The translations under genes and the position numbers were made by a program. DNA of 11,540 nucleotides, from positions 1 to 11,540 of the forward strand of contig JAKUTI010000071.1 of the NCBI GenBank assembly GCA_022448765.1, read 5' to 3'. The notes beneath the pieces are model-generated. The model did not search any database, had not been told where the DNA came from, and was given only the letters and a program-made list of their open reading frames with translations. Positions 1-5,937 of this stretch are shown here, piece after piece. Numbering within the stretch: the first letter of the stretch is position 1; each line of letters opens with the position of its first letter. The stretch is from Pseudomonadales bacterium. GTDB lineage: Bacteria > Pseudomonadota > Gammaproteobacteria > Pseudomonadales > Azotimanducaceae.

Positions 1-323
1 CAGTCGGCGTCGTTCGCAATTCGAATTGGCCGATTCAACGACTCGATCAGATCGTCCAACAAGGGGCGCCCGTTAAGCCACGTTGAGTTACAGTTTTTCA
101 TGGACGACCGATCGGGAATCCAGATCCCCGGGGTGGCAATCCCGACCGGGCACGTGTCAACCGCAAGGATATCGAGTTCGTGAACAAGCGCCGCTATCGC
201 TTGAACCGTTCGTTCGTAACTCCCTCGCGGTGCTGCCTTCCGAATCACTTGCGTGACGTTACCCTCACGATCCATCAAGATTCCTTCGATCTTGGTACCG
301 CCCAAATCAATTCCTATTCGCAT
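1..323 (-). CDS. ROK-family sugar kinase, fructokinase (Mak)-like, N-terminal part
   Basis: This would be a cytoplasmic kinase that phosphorylates a free hexose with ATP. The 107 visible residues begin MRIGIDLGGTKIEG, the phosphate-binding motif of ROK kinases. Further on come GIATPGIW, KNCNSTWLNGRPL and IRIANDAD, which match the region where E. coli Mak has KNANSTWLNG and the catalytic NDANC motif; the invariant Asp of NDA is present. The ATG is at 321-323, and the gene runs off the left edge, so the zinc-binding motif and second half are not seen. It lies 39 bp downstream of ampD on the same strand, so co-transcription is likely. A GlcNAc kinase (NagK) role in wall recycling would fit the neighbour, but the STWLNG segment favours the fructokinase/mannokinase branch. 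Family is sure, substrate is inference. Confidence 0.85.
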   Translation of the reverse strand, partial: MRIGIDLGGTKIEGILMDREGNVTQVIRKAAPRGSYERTVQAIAALVHELDILAVDTCPVGIATPGIWIPDRSSMKNCNSTWLNGRPLLDDLIESLNRPIRIANDAD

Positions 324-362
324 CTCTTGAAACTTAACTACCACCAATGAATCAACGTCTTG

Positions 363-938
363 TCATTGACTAGACGCTGTTCCGTCGGACTGTCTTACAA
401 CTCCTGCATACATCCGCTTCCATTCAAAACCAGCACCAGGATCTTCTTTGCGAAGGGGCGCAATTTCCTTGTGGCCAACTATCCGACCGAGCGAGATCGA
501 AGGGTATTTGACCATAAGCGCGGTCAAGATCGAGCAGAGCTTGCGGTACTGAGAATTCGTGTAGCTACTTCGGTCGGTGCCTTCTAACTCGACTCCAATT
601 GAAAAGTCGTTACAAGCCGACTGCGGCCCAAAGGAAGAAACGCCCGCGTGCCATGCCCTTAGATTGAAGGGTACAAACTGGGTCACCATACCGCGACGCG
701 TAATGTACAAATGTGGCGCGACCCTCACCCCTTTCAACGACTGAAGGTGAGGGTGGTCTTCCAGATCCAACTCGTTGCAAAAAAAAGTAGGCACCAGCCC
801 TGTGCCGTATTCTCCAGCCGGAAGGGATATCGAGTGGATTACAACCAGAGAAATTCGAGCGTCTTCCGGTCGATCGTCACAATTCATCGAAAGCTTTCGA
901 TGAACGTTTGATAACCAGTGATCGATCGTTACAAGCAC
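363..938 (-). CDS. ampD: 1,6-anhydro-N-acetylmuramyl-L-alanine amidase AmpD
   Basis: Cytoplasmic zinc amidase of peptidoglycan recycling: it cuts the lactyl-amide bond between anhydro-MurNAc and the stem peptide. In AmpC-carrying species its loss induces beta-lactamase. The protein is 191 aa (about 183-188 in E. coli and Pseudomonas) and is a single Amidase_2 domain with no signal peptide, as expected for AmpD rather than periplasmic AmiD. Zinc ligands are H35 (in VVIHSISLP), H156 (in VGHKEIAP) and D166 (in KEDPG); E117 (in GVELEGTD) and K164 match the catalytic Glu and Lys. The start is GTG at 936-938. It is preferred over the internal ATG (codon 18) because the segment DHWLSNV aligns with the GWVRGV-type N-terminus of relatives. 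Its 5' coding region contains the probable nadC promoter. The ROK kinase follows on the same strand. Confidence 0.96.
   Translation of the reverse strand: MLVTIDHWLSNVHRKLSMNCDDRPEDARISLVVIHSISLPAGEYGTGLVPTFFCNELDLEDHPHLQSLKGVRVAPHLYITRRGMVTQFVPFNLRAWHAGVSSFGPQSACNDFSIGVELEGTDRSSYTNSQYRKLCSILTALMVKYPSISLGRIVGHKEIAPLRKEDPGAGFEWKRMYAGVVRQSDGTASSQ
883..904. repeat. 22-bp perfect palindrome inside ampD, upstream of nadC
   Basis: Two 11-nt arms, TTCATCGAAAG and its exact reverse complement, meet at an AAGCTT centre with no spacer. The site covers about codons 12-19 of ampD. It ends 3 bp before the proposed nadC -35 box and about 70 bp upstream of the nadC ATG. The position suits an operator for a dimeric regulator. 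Which regulator is unknown, and the palindrome could also be a by-product of coding sequence. Confidence 0.6.
908..935 (+). promoter_or_regulatory. Putative sigma70 promoter of nadC
   Basis: TTGATA (908-913) and TACAAG (930-935) are separated by 16 bp and resemble the -35 and -10 consensus (5 of 6 and 4 of 6). Transcription would start near 942, giving a leader of about 33 nt to the ATG at 975. A GTG at 918 would lie inside this promoter, which argues against that longer start. Inferred by eye only. Confidence 0.45.
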
Positions 939-974
939 GTCTTTAGAGCTCTTCGATTTCTACGAAATGCCATA

Positions 975-1868
975 ATGACCAATATGGATCGATCACCCCT
1001 AGCGGTCAACGAAACCTTCCTGAATGAGGTTCGTCGCAATGTGCGAGACGCCATCGTCGAAGATGTAGGCTCCGGCGACATCAACGCGGCTTTAGTTTCC
1101 GAGGAACAAATTGGCACAGCTCGCTTGTCCACTCGAACCGCAGGCGTTTTCTGTGGTCAGCTCTGGGCAGAGGAAACTTGTAATCAGATCGATGCGTCAA
1201 TCAACACCAAGTGGCTGGTCCAAGATGGCCAAACCGTGAACCCCCGAGCTGATCTTCTGGTCGCAACGGGGCCGGCAAGAAGCTTGCTAACGTGTGAACG
1301 GATCATGCTGAACTTTGTTCAACTACTCTCGGGAACAGCAACTGCCGCACACCGGTATGTTGAAGCTATCTCCGGAACCAGTGCAAAGATCTTAGATACA
1401 CGCAAGACCGTGCCCGGACTTCGCCTGGCTCAAAAATATGCAGTCGCGGCTGGAGGTGCCGGAAATCACAGAATGGGGCTATTTGACGCATACCTCATTA
1501 AAGAGAACCACATCGCAGCAGCCGGCGGCATCGCGGAGAGTGTTCTCACTGCTCGGCAACACAATCCCAATATCGAAATCGAAATCGAAGTTCAAACAGT
1601 TCCCCAGTTAATTGAAGCAATCGACGCCGCCGTCGATATCGCATTACTGGACAACTTCGCCATGGAAGACCTCCACAATGCGGTAAGACTTAACCACGGG
1701 ATCATTCAGCTCGAAGCGTCTGGCGGTATCACGCACGACAACGTCTTAGCGATCGCCCAAACAGGCGTCGACTACATTTCTATCGGCGATATAACGAAAA
1801 ATATCGAATCGATGGATCTATCGTTGCGATTCGAACCCACTAAATCAGCTCAAGGAAAAAAGCACTAG
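975..1868 (+). CDS. nadC: Nicotinate-nucleotide pyrophosphorylase (carboxylating), quinolinate phosphoribosyltransferase
   Basis: Cytoplasmic enzyme of de novo NAD synthesis: quinolinate plus PRPP gives nicotinate mononucleotide, CO2 and pyrophosphate. From the ATG at 975 the product is 297 aa, the same length as E. coli NadC. Family signatures are present: VFCG near residue 60, ERIMLNFVQLLSGTAT near 108-123, DTRKTVPGLR from about 141, the KYAV...GGAGNHR substrate-binding stretch, LIKENHI, LLDNF and the C-terminal LEASGG and DYISIGDITK of the type II PRTase barrel. An in-frame GTG at 918 would add 19 residues but lies within the likely promoter and has no clear Shine-Dalgarno; an ATG at 984 is a weaker alternative. 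It is divergent from ampD and converges on the H-NS gene; the nadC-ampD pairing is conserved in gammaproteobacteria. Confidence 0.96.
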   Translation: MTNMDRSPLAVNETFLNEVRRNVRDAIVEDVGSGDINAALVSEEQIGTARLSTRTAGVFCGQLWAEETCNQIDASINTKWLVQDGQTVNPRADLLVATGPARSLLTCERIMLNFVQLLSGTATAAHRYVEAISGTSAKILDTRKTVPGLRLAQKYAVAAGGAGNHRMGLFDAYLIKENHIAAAGGIAESVLTARQHNPNIEIEIEVQTVPQLIEAIDAAVDIALLDNFAMEDLHNAVRLNHGIIQLEASGGITHDNVLAIAQTGVDYISIGDITKNIESMDLSLRFEPTKSAQGKKH

Positions 1869-1959
1869 TACGCACGTCTTTATACACATCGATGATTAAC
1901 AATACAGAGAGCCACTGACTTCAATTAACTGCCGAAGCCATCGAGCCTTCTCGACGAAA

Positions 1960-2301
1960 TTACCGAATCTTATACTGCGAGAGGGACTTGAACGCAGAAA
2001 CGTCTATTCCGTCTTTCTCACATATCTTAACGACCCATCCCGGCGCTCGACCTCGTCCTGTCCAAGTATTTTTTCCAGATTTGTATACAGGCTTTACTTT
2101 CCGCTTTGCACGCACGCCAGCCGGTTTCTTGGGCATCTTCGCTGACGAGTAAAGATCGGCCAAAGACAAGCCCTCATTTTTCAGTATCTTGTCTATTTTC
2201 GCCTTGACTCGATCCAGTTTTTTCTGTCGCCTGTCTATTTCAGACTTCGCATCACGGATAAGAGCTTGCAGCTCGGTTACTGAGAGATTCTTAGCAGCCA
2301 T
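1960..2301 (-). CDS. H-NS-family nucleoid-associated protein
   Basis: Small basic DNA-binding protein of 113 aa. Residues about 5-45 (VTELQALIRDAK...KIDKIL) form a charged heptad-like coiled coil, as in H-NS oligomerisation domains. A Lys/Arg-rich linker covers about 58-75. The C-terminal motif NTWTGRGRAPGWV (78-90) contains the TGRGRxPxW loop with which H-NS-type proteins read the AT-rich minor groove. About 23 residues follow it (ending SQYKIR), a tail of the kind seen in Bph3/XvH-type rather than enteric H-NS. Known members silence AT-rich, often transferred, DNA and regulate themselves. Its upstream region is strongly AT-rich with palindromes, consistent with autoregulation. It converges on nadC and stands where pilin genes occur in relatives. 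Whether it is the main H-NS of the cell or an accessory copy cannot be told from this window. Confidence 0.9.
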   Translation of the reverse strand: MAAKNLSVTELQALIRDAKSEIDRRQKKLDRVKAKIDKILKNEGLSLADLYSSAKMPKKPAGVRAKRKVKPVYKSGKNTWTGRGRAPGWVVKICEKDGIDVSAFKSLSQYKIR

Positions 2302-2339
2302 AATATTTCTTACTATTCCCTTTCAAATAAATCAGAATG

Positions 2340-2368
2340 AACTTACATAATGTACCAGATTTTGTAAA
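2340..2368 (-). promoter_or_regulatory. Possible promoter of the H-NS-family gene
   Basis: On the minus strand TTTACA (2363-2368) stands 17 bp before TAAGTT (2340-2345). The -35 is good and the -10 poor. The small palindrome TACATAATGTA (2344-2354) overlaps it. The whole stretch 2300-2410 is AT-rich, so chance matches are likely. Confidence 0.3.
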
Positions 2369-2389
2369 CAAACCTATATACACAGGATA

Positions 2390-2406
2390 TTCAATTTAAA
2401 ATTGAA
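2390..2406. repeat. AT-rich 17-bp palindrome upstream of the H-NS gene
   Basis: TTCAATTT and AAATTGAA are exact inverted arms around a single central A. The site lies 22 bp upstream of the possible -35 box and about 90 bp upstream of the H-NS start codon. AT-rich curved sites of this kind are preferred by H-NS proteins, so autoregulation is an attractive inference, but no footprint-type signal can be read from sequence. Confidence 0.5.
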
Positions 2407-2555
2407 AGGTAGGTGCGATTTAGTTTAACCGTGGTGATTAGACGATGGTCTTTCAATCCGAGTACGAAGCGTTATTCTTTAAAGTAACTCTCTACCAAAT
2501 ATCGAGAAGGTGGTCCAATAATTCGGACTGGCGTAGGCCTTATTCCATCTAACGG

Positions 2556-2580
2556 ATTGGTATCTTTTCTTGATACCAAT
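2556..2580. repeat. 9-bp perfect stem-loop, function unknown
   Basis: ATTGGTATC (2556-2564) pairs exactly with GATACCAAT (2572-2580) around the 7-nt loop TTTTCTT. Neither side carries a T-run, so it is not a typical intrinsic terminator. It lies about 80 nt beyond the 3' end of tRNA-Thr on the minus strand and could be part of that transcript's trailer or a protein-binding site. Confidence 0.5.
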
Positions 2581-2661
2581 AATCCCTCCTTCGCGCAGAA
2601 CGTCTTCTTATATTGATATTACTTGACCATGCTCTAACTCATTCAGATTCACCGTAACAGC

Positions 2662-2737
<76 letters not shown>

Positions 2738-2751
2738 GCAAACCGCGCGAA

Positions 2752-2779
2752 GCTTAACGTCTCACTTCACCTTCCTCAA
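2752..2779 (-). promoter_or_regulatory. Putative promoter of tRNA-Thr with GC-rich discriminator
   Basis: On the minus strand TTGAGG (2774-2779) and TTAAGC (2752-2757) are spaced by 16 bp. The bases just downstream (CGCGCGG) form a GC-rich discriminator of the kind seen at stringently controlled stable-RNA promoters. The tRNA 5' end is 15 bp below the -10 box, leaving a very short leader. Confidence 0.45.
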
Positions 2780-2894
2780 TGCAAAAACGTTCACCGGTCA
2801 GGCTTAACTAGTTCAGCAATACACCTACTTAACACCGCGTTTTCTATCTAGTAACTGTATCCAGAAGATTTCCTAAAAGTTAAAATTCGACTCT

Positions 2895-2922
2895 TTGCCG
2901 CGCCACTCTCGTAAAATAAATA
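2895..2922 (+). promoter_or_regulatory. Possible promoter for pilD-coaE-yacG
   Basis: TTGCCG (2895-2900) and TAAATA (2917-2922) are separated by 16 bp in an AT-rich stretch. This is the best-placed sigma70-like pair before pilD, giving a leader of about 100 nt. A second reading with TAAAAT (2912-2917) has too short a spacer to the same -35. Confidence 0.3.
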
Positions 2923-2937
2923 CGGTTCAGGAATGTA

Positions 2938-3051
2938 ATGGGAGAATACCTCGACGGCGTTATTCCGCTTTGCCTTGGTACTCGCGCAGGCGTATATCTC
3001 GATAACGAAATCATTTACCAGGAGTTACCGTTTTGTCAGATAGCGGAATGA
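2938..3051 (+). CDS. Doubtful 37-codon ORF overlapping the pilD start
   Basis: The ORF starts ATG at 2938 with AGGAA 4 nt upstream, begins MGEYLDGVIP, and stops TGA at 3049-3051. Its stop overlaps the internal pilD ATG at 3048 as ATGA, a layout typical of translational coupling. I recognise no family, and it does not look like the end of PilC. It may be a leader peptide, a decayed remnant or chance. The good ribosome binding site for the pilD TTG lies within it. Confidence 0.2.
   Translation: MGEYLDGVIPLCLGTRAGVYLDNEIIYQELPFCQIAE
3020..3024 (+). promoter_or_regulatory. Shine-Dalgarno AGGAG deciding the TTG start of pilD
   Basis: AGGAG is followed by 8 nt and then TTG at 3033-3035. The optimal spacing supports TTG rather than the downstream ATG at 3048, which has no such sequence in front of it. 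Confidence 0.65.
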
Positions 3052-3914
3052 GCTTTTTGAGTGCACATTTCCCTTGGGAGTGGATCTCATTACTAATAAT
3101 CGGGTCAGTCGCACTGGCGATCGGGAGCTTTCTAAACGTTGTCATTTACCGCCTTCCATTAGTACTAGAGCGAAAAACCCAGGCTGAAGCTCGACAGATT
3201 CTCCGCATCGACATTCCGTCCCATACTCGATTCGACCTGGCCTTTCCGCGTTCTCACTGCCCTGAGTGCAACGGCGTAATTTTGCCGAGGCATAACATTC
3301 CATTAGTTAGTTGGTTCATTTTGCGCGGCAAATGCTTCGTCTGCTCTCGTACGATCCCGTTACGTTATCCGCTAATTGAGGGCGCCACGTGCATATTAGC
3401 GTTCCTAACGATATCAATATGGGGATATTCAATTTCGTCATTGCTTTACTTTGTCTTCCTTGCCTCTTTATTGGCGTTGCTAGTTATTGACGCCCAAACG
3501 AACCTCCTTCCTGACCAAATTACGCTCCCTCTCATGTGGTTGGGTCTTCTCGCCTCGTACCAATCTGTCGATACGAGCACTTTCCCGGCCCCCATGTCTT
3601 CCATCGTGGGCGCCATCATCGGTTACGGGTCACTTTGGCTCATCAATCAAGTTTTCAAGCTAGTTCGGGGGCAGAACGGTATGGGAAATGGCGATTTCAA
3701 GTTGGTAGCAGCGCTCGGCGCTTGGTTGGGTTGGCAGGCCCTACCAACTGTCATCCTGATCTCATCAATATTGGGACTAAGCTACGCATTGTTTCAAATC
3801 CGTTTAGGCAAATTATCCAAAAAACAAGCAATTCCTTTTGGGCCTTTCTTGAGTATCGGAGGGTGCGTTACTCTCATAGGCATCGATTTCGTTACGATTT
3901 TCTTCTCTCATTGA
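3033..3914 (+). CDS. pilD: Type 4 prepilin peptidase / N-methyltransferase PilD
   Basis: Inner-membrane bifunctional enzyme that cleaves the leader of type IV prepilins and type II secretion pseudopilins and methylates the new N-terminus. The 293-aa product has the full family plan. A first membrane segment (about 18-38) ends in GSFLNVVIYRLP. A cytoplasmic loop carries two zinc Cys pairs, C76/C79 (HCPEC) and C101/C104 (CFVC), as in methylating members. Further hydrophobic segments follow from about 115 on. The aspartyl protease residues are D153 in the LLVIDAQTNLLPD stretch and D221 in GMGNGDFKL (the GxGD motif). IPFGPFLSIGG lies near the C-terminus. coaE starts within its stop codon. The usual pilA/B/C partners are not next to it, so its substrates must be encoded elsewhere. 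Confidence 0.96.
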   Translation: MSDSGMSFLSAHFPWEWISLLIIGSVALAIGSFLNVVIYRLPLVLERKTQAEARQILRIDIPSHTRFDLAFPRSHCPECNGVILPRHNIPLVSWFILRGKCFVCSRTIPLRYPLIEGATCILAFLTISIWGYSISSLLYFVFLASLLALLVIDAQTNLLPDQITLPLMWLGLLASYQSVDTSTFPAPMSSIVGAIIGYGSLWLINQVFKLVRGQNGMGNGDFKLVAALGAWLGWQALPTVILISSILGLSYALFQIRLGKLSKKQAIPFGPFLSIGGCVTLIGIDFVTIFFSH

Positions 3915-4510
3915 AATCAAAATTTATCGTTGCAATTACGGGTGGGATCGGCAGCGGCAAGACGGCTGTTTCTGATCGGTTTGCGGATCTAGGAATAGAC
4001 GTCATCGACCTAGACGATGCGTCTCGCGCAGTTGTCGAACCGAATAGCCTCGCGCTCAAGAAAATAGGCGACCACTTCGGCGACGCAATGATTGGATCGA
4101 ACGGTCATCTCGACCGAAAGGCCTTACGACAACACGTGTTCGATAATCCTATTGAAAGGCGCTGGTTAGAAAAGTTGTTGCATCCGTTAATTAACGAGTG
4201 GACATTACTGCAGTTACGAGCGGTTCAAACCATGTACGCGATGGTCGTTAACCCCCTTCTGAGAGCTCGCGGCGGTTACGTTGACCGTATACTCGTTGTA
4301 GATACGCCGACAGAAATACAGATCGAGCGCACGATGCAACGAGATAAGGTCCCTATAGAGCAGGCTCAGGCGATTGTGGATAGCCAGCTCGACAGAGCAG
4401 GTCGACTGGCACTCGCCGACGACGTCATCCTGAACGAGGGATCATTGATCGAGCTCAGTAATAGGGTGAAAGAGCTACACGAATTGTATTTGGTGCTGGC
4501 AAATGCCTGA
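3911..4510 (+). CDS. coaE: Dephospho-CoA kinase
   Basis: Cytoplasmic last step of coenzyme A synthesis: ATP-dependent phosphorylation of the ribose 3'-OH of dephospho-CoA. The product is 199 aa (206 in E. coli). A P-loop GGIGSGKT (11-18) follows the N-terminal strand, then VIDLDDASR (31-39, the DxD substrate region), LHPLI and the lid/adenine segment TMQRDKVPIEQAQAIVDSQ. The start is TTG at 3911, overlapping the pilD stop as TTGA; no Shine-Dalgarno is evident, so translation is probably coupled to pilD. The frame stays open far upstream inside pilD, but nothing there resembles CoaE. One oddity: the conserved PLL(F/V)E loop reads PLLRARGG and is slightly shortened. Its 3' end overlaps yacG by 8 bp. 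Confidence 0.94.
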   Translation: MKSKFIVAITGGIGSGKTAVSDRFADLGIDVIDLDDASRAVVEPNSLALKKIGDHFGDAMIGSNGHLDRKALRQHVFDNPIERRWLEKLLHPLINEWTLLQLRAVQTMYAMVVNPLLRARGGYVDRILVVDTPTEIQIERTMQRDKVPIEQAQAIVDSQLDRAGRLALADDVILNEGSLIELSNRVKELHELYLVLANA

Positions 4511-4697
4511 CGAGACAACCAAGATAGTCCCTTGTCCAACTTGCAAGAAAATCTTGCGCTGGAGTTCGGACAACGAATTTCGTCCGTTTTGTTCCAAAAG
4601 ATGTCGACTCATTGATTTTGGCGGCTGGGTTGATGAAAAACACGCAATCCCAGGCGAGCCTAGCTTTAACGATACCTCATCCGACGGAGCCGATTAA
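4503..4697 (+). CDS. yacG: DNA gyrase inhibitor YacG, zinc protein
   Basis: Protein of 64 aa, the normal size for the family. A single zinc ribbon is formed by C11 and C14 (PCPTC) and C30 and C34 (FCSKRC), followed by the signature RLIDFGGWVDEKHAIPG and an acidic, disordered tail. The E. coli protein binds the GyrB C-terminal region and blocks gyrase activity. ATG at 4503 overlaps the end of coaE by 8 bp, so the two are probably translationally coupled. The coaE-yacG link is conserved in proteobacteria; zapD, which often lies between them, is absent here. Confidence 0.95.
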   Translation: MPDETTKIVPCPTCKKILRWSSDNEFRPFCSKRCRLIDFGGWVDEKHAIPGEPSFNDTSSDGAD

Positions 4698-4727
4698 TGC
4701 TGATCAGGAGCGATATTCAGCATTAAT
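4693..4727. terminator. Stem-loop at the yacG/argJ convergence, possible two-way terminator
   Basis: ATTAATGCTGA (4693-4703) pairs perfectly over 11 bp with TCAGCATTAAT (4717-4727) around a 13-nt loop. It covers the yacG stop codon and the last codons of argJ, so both transcripts would form it. No clean T-run follows in either direction, which makes intrinsic termination uncertain. A second hairpin follows immediately at 4728-4745. Confidence 0.35.
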
Positions 4728-5918
4728 TCGTACGTAATCGTACGAGAGATCTGAAGTCCATATCGTCTCCTTAGAATCTCCTCGACCAAGATTGATCGTT
4801 ATGTCGTATTCGTCTTGGGCCATAACTTCCGCGCCGTCCTCTTCGCGATACTCGTCTGCAACCATACCTCCTGTTGCCACGCGAACATTATCTAGATTAA
4901 GAGAGACCCTATAGGGATCCAGATCGTTTATGCCGGCTCGACCAATAGCCATACAAAAACGACCCCAATTGGGATCGCCAGCAAACAAAGCTGTCTTTAC
5001 GAGGGGGGAATGCGCCACGGTATACGCGACCCGCCTACACTCCGACGATTCACGTCCCCCATGCACGTGAATCGTTATAAAGCGTGTCGCTCCCTCAGCG
5101 TCACGCACGGTTCGCATCGCCAACTCCCGAACGATCGGGGCCAAACCCTCAAGCAGTTGCGAATACTCAGGTGATTCCTTATCACGTATTACTTCGTGGT
5201 CGCCTACTCCCGATGCAACGACCATGAAAGAGTCATTAGTCGAAGTATCCCCATCGACTGTCAATCGGTTAAAACTTTGTTCAGCTAGATCAAAAGTCAA
5301 TATCCTCGCAACTTCCGGCGTTATCGAAGCGTTCGTCCCGACAAAGGCTAATAACGTCGCCATGTCCGGTCGAATCATGCCAGAGCCTTTCACAATTCCA
5401 GTAGCAACTGCATCACGACCGCCTAATCTGAAACGATTTGAAAGACCTTTTGGGGCGGTATCAGTTGTCATAATGGCGGTTGCTGCCCGCGCCCAATCGC
5501 TTGGATTCAGAGCGTCAAACGCACGGTCGATACCGGCAAGCATTTTTTCCATCGGCAAGAATTCACCGATGACCCCCGTCGAGAATGGCAATACCTCTTC
5601 AACGCCGCATTCAAGGAGGGAAGCTAAATGCGAGCAAGCCTCCCGTGCATCATTCACGCCACGTTCGCCGGTGGCAGCGTTGGCGTTGCCGCTGTTGACC
5701 ACGAAACCACGGGCGAGACCGGGACACGCCGACGCGATCTCGACGGGAGCGGCTCGATATCTGTTACGGGTATAGACGCCTCCAACGGTCGTTCCGGGCT
5801 CGAACGCAAAAACCGCAACATCATCACGACCTTTGTCACGAATGCCAGCATCGGCCGTACCTATTCTAATTCCAGGGATCTCGTCGAGTACCCCTATGGA
5901 AGGCAAATTAACGGGCAC
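4704..5918 (-). CDS. argJ: Bifunctional glutamate N-acetyltransferase / amino-acid acetyltransferase ArgJ
   Basis: Cytoplasmic arginine-pathway enzyme that moves the acetyl group from N-acetylornithine to glutamate (and in bifunctional forms also uses acetyl-CoA). It is made as a 404-aa precursor that self-cleaves into alpha and beta chains. The cleavage site is KGSGMIRPDMAT, with the nucleophile T188 after MA. STGVIGE (113-119) supplies the oxyanion region. NSGNANAATG (75-84), VDGDTSTNDS (221-230) and the C-terminal DYVRINAEYRS are all canonical. The start is GTG at 5916-5918 with GGGGA about 8 nt upstream. Only 19 bp separate it from the secA stop, so it is probably read through from secA. 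Whether it is mono- or bifunctional cannot be decided from sequence alone. Confidence 0.96.
   Translation of the reverse strand: MPVNLPSIGVLDEIPGIRIGTADAGIRDKGRDDVAVFAFEPGTTVGGVYTRNRYRAAPVEIASACPGLARGFVVNSGNANAATGERGVNDAREACSHLASLLECGVEEVLPFSTGVIGEFLPMEKMLAGIDRAFDALNPSDWARAATAIMTTDTAPKGLSNRFRLGGRDAVATGIVKGSGMIRPDMATLLAFVGTNASITPEVARILTFDLAEQSFNRLTVDGDTSTNDSFMVVASGVGDHEVIRDKESPEYSQLLEGLAPIVRELAMRTVRDAEGATRFITIHVHGGRESSECRRVAYTVAHSPLVKTALFAGDPNWGRFCMAIGRAGINDLDPYRVSLNLDNVRVATGGMVADEYREEDGAEVMAQDEYDITINLGRGDSKETIWTSDLSYDYVRINAEYRS
4728..4745. repeat. 7-bp inverted repeat with TAAT loop in the argJ 3' end
   Basis: TCGTACG and CGTACGA are exact inverted arms around TAAT. The bases encode part of the conserved argJ C-terminus (DYVRIN), so the symmetry may be coincidental, but it stacks directly beside the preceding stem-loop. 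Confidence 0.4.
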
Positions 5919-5937
5919 TTAGACCATCCCCACGAAA

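Larger units (their letters stand above)
2302..2661. other. Intergenic region between H-NS gene and tRNA-Thr, no recognised protein gene
   Basis: The right part (2302-2410) is the AT-rich upstream region of the H-NS gene with two palindromes. From 2445 to 2552 there is a plus-strand ORF of 35 codons (starting MVFQSEYEAL) with no convincing ribosome binding site and no family I recognise; I do not call it a gene. A hairpin follows directly at 2556-2580. The rest, 2581-2661, shows nothing I can name. No pilin signature (Gly-Phe-Thr-Leu-Ile-Glu type) and no traffic-ATPase motif was found in the frames I translated. Confidence 0.5.

Noticed and set aside
918..974. Upstream GTG start that would lengthen NadC by 19 residues
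   Set aside because: It lies between the proposed -35 and -10 boxes, has no ribosome site, and the 297-aa form from 975 matches the family length.
1869..1959. Possible terminator between nadC and the H-NS gene
   Set aside because: Only very short complementary stretches (CGAG/CTCG) without a T-run were found.
3536..3910. Open frame upstream of coaE in the +1 frame of pilD
   Set aside because: It is the same frame as coaE and simply lacks stops inside pilD. CoaE homology begins only at the residues after the TTG at 3911.
5224..5775. 183-codon ORF on the plus strand
   Set aside because: It is antisense to the conserved argJ gene and the translation has no family features.
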